A stretch of DNA of 34,043 nt from Chloroflexota bacterium (GTDB lineage: Bacteria; Chloroflexota; Limnocylindria; P2-11E): positions 1 through 34,043 of the forward strand of contig VBEZ01000177.1 in assembly GCA_005882255.1 (NCBI GenBank), written 5' to 3'. Of the stretch, positions 30,533 to 34,043 are shown one piece after another. Under the pieces are notes generated by a model. It saw only the letters and a program-made list of their open reading frames with translations. It searched no databases and was not told where the DNA came from. The translations under genes and the position numbers were made by a program. The first letter of the stretch is position 1, and each line of letters begins with the position of its first letter.

Positions 30533-30910
30533 TCAGCGCACGCCCACGGCGACGGCCACGGCGAGATCGCGGATATGGGAGATGCTGACCGTGAGCGGCT
30601 CGGCGAGGCCGAGCGCGCGGCGCCGCTGCTCGGCGCGACCGTGCAGCGTGACCGTGGGCTGACCGTACGGCGTGCGCCTGATCTCGATCTCGCGCCAGCC
30701 GACGCCGCGCACGCCGAGCCCGAGGACTTTCGAGACCGCCTCTTTCGCCGCCCAACGTCCAGCGAGGTGCAGGACGTTGCGCCGGCAGTACATGCGCTCC
30801 CACTCCGTGTACACCCGCGTCAAGAAACGCAGGTCGTGCTTCTCGAGCACACCGCGGATGCGATGCGTCTCGATGATGTCGATCCCCACCTCGGTCGCGC
30901 CGGTCGTCAC
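30533..30910 (-). CDS. acpS: Holo-acyl carrier protein synthase
   Basis: 125 residues; transfers 4'-phosphopantetheine from CoA to acyl carrier protein. Seen: GIDIIETHRI with metal ligand D11, FLTRVYTEWERMYCRR, and GRWAAKEAVSKVLGLG with E57, followed by REIEIRRTPYGQPTVTLHG and SISHIRDLAVAVAV. All family residues are present at normal length. The GTG start overlaps the glmS stop as GTGA. Confidence 0.95.
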   Translation of the reverse strand: MTTGATEVGIDIIETHRIRGVLEKHDLRFLTRVYTEWERMYCRRNVLHLAGRWAAKEAVSKVLGLGVRGVGWREIEIRRTPYGQPTVTLHGRAEQRRRALGLAEPLTVSISHIRDLAVAVAVGVR

Positions 30911-32754
30911 TCGACCGTGACGGCCTTCGCGAGATTGCGGGGCTGGTCGACATCGTTCCCGCGCCGGTCAGCGATGTGATACGCGAGGAGCTGCAACGGG
31001 ACCACCGCGAGCACCGGCGACAGCAGCTCGTGGACCGCCGGGATGCGGATGATCTCGTCGGCGTGACGGGTTATCTCCTCATCGCCGTCGGTCGCGAGCG
31101 CGATGACGATCCCGGCGCGAGCGCGTACCTCCTGGATGTTCGAGAGCATCTTCTTGTACACGCCGTCCCGCAGCGCGATCGCCACGACCGGCAGGGTCTT
31201 GTCGATGAGCGCGTTCGTCCCGTGCTTCATCTCACCCGCGGCGGTGCCCTCGGCGTGGATGTAGGAGAGCTCCTTCAGCTTGAGTGCGCCCTCGAGCGCG
31301 GTCGGGTAGTTCACGCCACGGCCGAGATGCAGGAAGTTCGCGGCCGACGTGTACCGATACGCGAGAGCGCGGATCTTCGCGTCCTCGCGGAGCACCGCGT
31401 CGATGAGCGTTGGCAGGTGGAAGGCCTCCGCAAGCAGCTTCGCCGAGAGTTCCGGCGCGATGGTGCCGCGCCGCTGCGCGAGGTACACCGCGAACAGAAA
31501 GAGGTCGACGAGCATCGCGGTGTATGCCTTCGTCGAGGCGACGCTGATCTCGGGACCGGTGTGAAGGTAGATGACGTCGTCGGTGAGGCGCGTGGCCTCG
31601 CTCCCCATCACGTTGCAGAACGTCAGGAGCCGCGCGCCCCGCTCCTTCGATGCGTTCATCGCCGCGAGCGTGTCGGCGGTCTCTCCCGACTGGGTCACAG
31701 CGATCGTGAGCTGACCGCTCGACACGACCGGGTCGCGGTAGCGGTACTCCGACGCGATCTCGACGTCGCACGGGATCTTCGCGAGGCGCTCGATGAGGTA
31801 CTTCCCAACGAGCGACGCGTGGAGCGCGGTGCCGCAGGCGACGAAGGTGATGCGCGGGAGCGCCTTCACGAAGTCGTCGGTCATCTTCACGTCCGCGTCG
31901 AAGACGACCCGGCCGGTCGCGCGATCGACGCGGCCGAGCAGCGTGTCGGAGATCGCGCGCGGCTGCTCGGCGATCTCCTTGGCCATGAAGTGCTTGTAGC
32001 CGGACTTCGCGGCGCCGATGGGGTCGAGCTCGATCTTCTTGGGTGGCCGATCGATCGCAGCGCCGTCCTGAATGCGCCGGAACCGCACGCCCTCTTGCGT
32101 CACCACCGCGAGGTCTCCCGGCTCGAGGAACGACATGTCGCGCGTGTGCTCGAGCAACGCGGTCATGTCGGAGGCGACGAAGTTCTCGGCCTTCCCGTGG
32201 CCGACGATGACGCCGCCGGCGTTGCTGATGCGCGCCGCCACGATCGTGCCGGGATGCGTCGTGGAGATGAAGACCAGCGCGGCGGCGCCGTCGAGGCGCG
32301 GGAGCACCGCGAGCGCGGCGTCCTCGAGCGATTTCCCGGTCTTGAGCTCGTCCTCGAGCAGGTGCACGACGACCTCGGTGTCGGTCTCCGATGAGAACGT
32401 GTGTCCGGCGGCGACGAGCGGGGCTTTCAGCTCCTGGAAGTTCTCGATGATCCCGTTATGGATCACCGCCGTCGCCGACGTGCAGTCGACGTGCGGGTGC
32501 GCGTTCTGTTCCGTCGGGCGGCCGTGTGTCGCCCAGCGCGTGTGGCCGATCCCGGTGTGGCCGGCCGACGGATGCGTCGCCACGACCGCCGCGAGGTTGT
32601 CGAGCTTGCCCTCAGCGCGCAGGACCTCGAGCGCGCCGTTCTGTTGTACCGCCACGCCGGCGGAGTCGTAGCCGCGGTATTCCAGCCGACGCAGGCCGCC
32701 CATGAGGAGCGGCAGGGCCTCGCGGGGGCCGACGTACCCGACGATCCCGCACAT
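30907..32754 (-). CDS. glmS: Glutamine-fructose-6-phosphate aminotransferase GlmS
   Basis: 615 residues; converts fructose-6-phosphate and glutamine to glucosamine-6-phosphate, the entry to amino sugars. Seen: the class II glutaminase domain with nucleophile C2 (MCGIVGYVG), HTRWATHG, VIHNGIIENF, SETDTEVV; then two SIS isomerase domains (FVACGTALHASLVGKYLIERL; ITVAVTQSGETADT-like region; GRGVNYPTALEGALKLKELSYIHAEG) and the C-terminal DQPRNLAKAVTVE. Complete. No glmS ribozyme-like leader is possible since glmM ends three bases upstream. The ATG is served by AAGGAG at the end of glmM. Confidence 0.98.
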   Translation of the reverse strand: MCGIVGYVGPREALPLLMGGLRRLEYRGYDSAGVAVQQNGALEVLRAEGKLDNLAAVVATHPSAGHTGIGHTRWATHGRPTEQNAHPHVDCTSATAVIHNGIIENFQELKAPLVAAGHTFSSETDTEVVVHLLEDELKTGKSLEDAALAVLPRLDGAAALVFISTTHPGTIVAARISNAGGVIVGHGKAENFVASDMTALLEHTRDMSFLEPGDLAVVTQEGVRFRRIQDGAAIDRPPKKIELDPIGAAKSGYKHFMAKEIAEQPRAISDTLLGRVDRATGRVVFDADVKMTDDFVKALPRITFVACGTALHASLVGKYLIERLAKIPCDVEIASEYRYRDPVVSSGQLTIAVTQSGETADTLAAMNASKERGARLLTFCNVMGSEATRLTDDVIYLHTGPEISVASTKAYTAMLVDLFLFAVYLAQRRGTIAPELSAKLLAEAFHLPTLIDAVLREDAKIRALAYRYTSAANFLHLGRGVNYPTALEGALKLKELSYIHAEGTAAGEMKHGTNALIDKTLPVVAIALRDGVYKKMLSNIQEVRARAGIVIALATDGDEEITRHADEIIRIPAVHELLSPVLAVVPLQLLAYHIADRRGNDVDQPRNLAKAVTVE

Positions 32755-32757
32755 GTC

Positions 32758-34043
32758 TTAGGTCAGCTCCTTCTGCGCGACCTCGGCCAGGCGCGCCGCG
32801 GTCGATGACGCGACGGCCGCGTCGCGGGCCTCGACCGTGATCCGGAGCACCGGCTCCGTGCCCGACGGCCGTACCAGCAGCCTACCGGTCGTGCCCAGGG
32901 CGTCGGCCGCCGCCTTCATGGCGGCCATGAACGGGGCGCTCGACTCCCACTGCGCGCGGCGTGACGCTTTCACGTTCTGCGTCACCTGCGGCCAGCGTTC
33001 CATGTCGGCGGACAGCTCTGCCAGCGGTCGGCCCTCCGCTCGGATGAGATGCATCACCTCGAGCGCGGTGAGGATCCCGTCCCCCGTCGTGTGGTACTTG
33101 CGGAAGATCACGTGGCCCGACGGCTCGCCGCCGAACAGCGCACCGGTCCGCACCATCTCTTCCCACACGTAGCGGTCGCCGACCTTGGTGCGCACGAGCT
33201 CGATGCCGTCGCGCGCGAGGGTCGCCTCGAGACCACCGTTGGACATGACCGTGCCGACGACGAGCTTCGGGTCCAGCTGGCCGTGCCGGGCGAAGTGCCG
33301 CGCCGCGAGCGCCAGCACGAAGTCGCCGTCGTGCACCGCACCGCGCGCGTCGACGGTCATGACGCGATCGCCGTCGCCGTCGAACGCGAAACCGATGTCG
33401 GCCTTGCGATCGACGACGGCCCGCTGGAGCGCATGGGGCTGCGTCGCCCCGCAGCCGGCGTTGATGTTCGCGCCGTCTGGGGTATCGAACAGCGTCAGCA
33501 CCTCCGCGCCGGTCTGCGCGAACACCGAGGGCGCGACGCGGTAGGTCGCGCCGTTCGCGCAGTCGAGGACCACGCGCAGGCCCTCGAGCCTGGGCGCGAG
33601 CGACACGAGGAAGTCCTCGTACTCCTTCACCAGGCCGCGCGAATCGCCAACAAGGCCGATGCCGCCCTCGGTCGGCCGAGGGAGCGCGTCGTCGCCGGTC
33701 ATCGCGGTCTCGATCCGGTCCTCGGTCGCGTCCGGAAGCTTGAGGCCGCCGTGATCGAAGAACTTGATCCCGTTGTCCGGCGCCGGGTTGTGCGAGGCGC
33801 TGATCACGCCACCCGCGACGAAGTCCCCGGTGCGCGCGAGATATGCGAGACCGGGTGTGGGGATGTGGCCGACGAGCCGGACCTCCATGCCGACCGAGCA
33901 CAGTCCCGCCGCGAGGGCGCTCTCGAGCATGCGGCCGCTTCGTCGCGTATCGCGGCCGACGACGACCCGATGCCCGGGTCCTCCGAGGACGTCGCCCGCC
34001 GCCCGGCCCAGCCGCAGCGCGAGCTCGGGCGTGAGGTCCTTGT
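32758..34043 (-). CDS. glmM: Phosphoglucosamine mutase GlmM (N-terminus off window)
   Basis: 428 codons in the window; the first 20 or so residues lie beyond the right edge. Converts GlcN-6-P to GlcN-1-P. Seen: GHRVVVGRDTRRSG, the phosphoserine loop GVISASHNPAPDNGIKFF, the metal-binding FDGDGDRVMTVD, the sugar-binding GGEPSGHVIFRKYHTTGDGILTAL, and the phosphate-binding C-terminal LVRPSGTEPVLRITVEA. The first whole codon begins at 34041. It precedes glmS by three bases; glmM-glmS-...-glmU together make UDP-GlcNAc. Confidence 0.97.
   Translation of the reverse strand, partial: KDLTPELALRLGRAAGDVLGGPGHRVVVGRDTRRSGRMLESALAAGLCSVGMEVRLVGHIPTPGLAYLARTGDFVAGGVISASHNPAPDNGIKFFDHGGLKLPDATEDRIETAMTGDDALPRPTEGGIGLVGDSRGLVKEYEDFLVSLAPRLEGLRVVLDCANGATYRVAPSVFAQTGAEVLTLFDTPDGANINAGCGATQPHALQRAVVDRKADIGFAFDGDGDRVMTVDARGAVHDGDFVLALAARHFARHGQLDPKLVVGTVMSNGGLEATLARDGIELVRTKVGDRYVWEEMVRTGALFGGEPSGHVIFRKYHTTGDGILTALEVMHLIRAEGRPLAELSADMERWPQVTQNVKASRRAQWESSAPFMAAMKAAADALGTTGRLLVRPSGTEPVLRITVEARDAAVASSTAARLAEVAQKELT

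Noticed and set aside
32755-32757. glmS ribozyme leader
   Set aside because: Only three bases separate glmM from glmS, and nothing like the ribozyme core precedes the ATG.

Overview
The window is dense, high-GC bacterial chromosome with almost no non-coding space: 31 protein genes (two cut by the edges, two with unresolved starts) and one tRNA. I see no rRNA, insertion sequence, phage, CRISPR array or plasmid function. The core genes look like those of a high-GC Chloroflexota (Limnocylindria or Dormibacter-like) or a deep actinobacterial relative. This is inferred from GC content, alpha2-type glycyl-tRNA synthetase, the MEP isoprenoid pathway, and a DUF348/G5 wall hydrolase followed by rsmA and ispE, the order known for rpfB-ksgA-ispE in Actinobacteria. 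The phylum is not proven.

Layout. (1) 1-4012, minus: a metallo-beta-lactamase-fold hydrolase, dnaG and rpoD (C-terminus off the left edge), the macromolecular synthesis operon. (2) 4033-6078, plus: a holin-like membrane domain fused to a phosphodiesterase. (3) 6050-9883, minus: ppdK and dgt. (4) 9954-13594: an accessory stretch with a small lipoprotein, a Holin-X/DUF3618 membrane pair, a secreted beta-propeller and two poorly known membrane proteins. (5) 13689-15826, minus: recO and glyS. (6) 15849-17893, plus: an odd polyprenyl synthase, a PH-domain membrane protein and a 2'-5' RNA ligase-like protein. (7) 17901-22191, minus: glmU, a CorC/HlyC protein, cdd and a class V aminotransferase, then tRNA-Gln and a KGG-repeat stress protein. 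(8) 22741-25396, minus: G5/SLT wall hydrolase, rsmA, ispE. (9) 25537-34043, minus: glmM, glmS, acpS, nnrD, alr, a metalloprotease lipoprotein and galU, mostly a cell-envelope precursor operon.

Functional links. glmS, glmM and glmU together give the full route from fructose-6-phosphate to UDP-GlcNAc. alr supplies D-alanine, the polyprenyl synthase and ispE touch the lipid-carrier pathway, and the SLT protein remodels the finished wall. dnaG, rpoD, recO, glyS, dgt and cdd cover replication, transcription, repair, translation and nucleotide pools.

The most notable signals concern gene starts. Eight gene pairs are joined by exact four-base ATGA or GTGA overlaps, and two further junctions show the same geometry with ATA (ATAG) and CTG (CTGA) as the only possible start triplets. 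Many genes that are not joined this way have a TAnnnT hexamer only 6-9 bases before the start codon, the signature of leaderless transcripts. The polyprenyl synthase also lacks the conserved stretch after its second aspartate motif.
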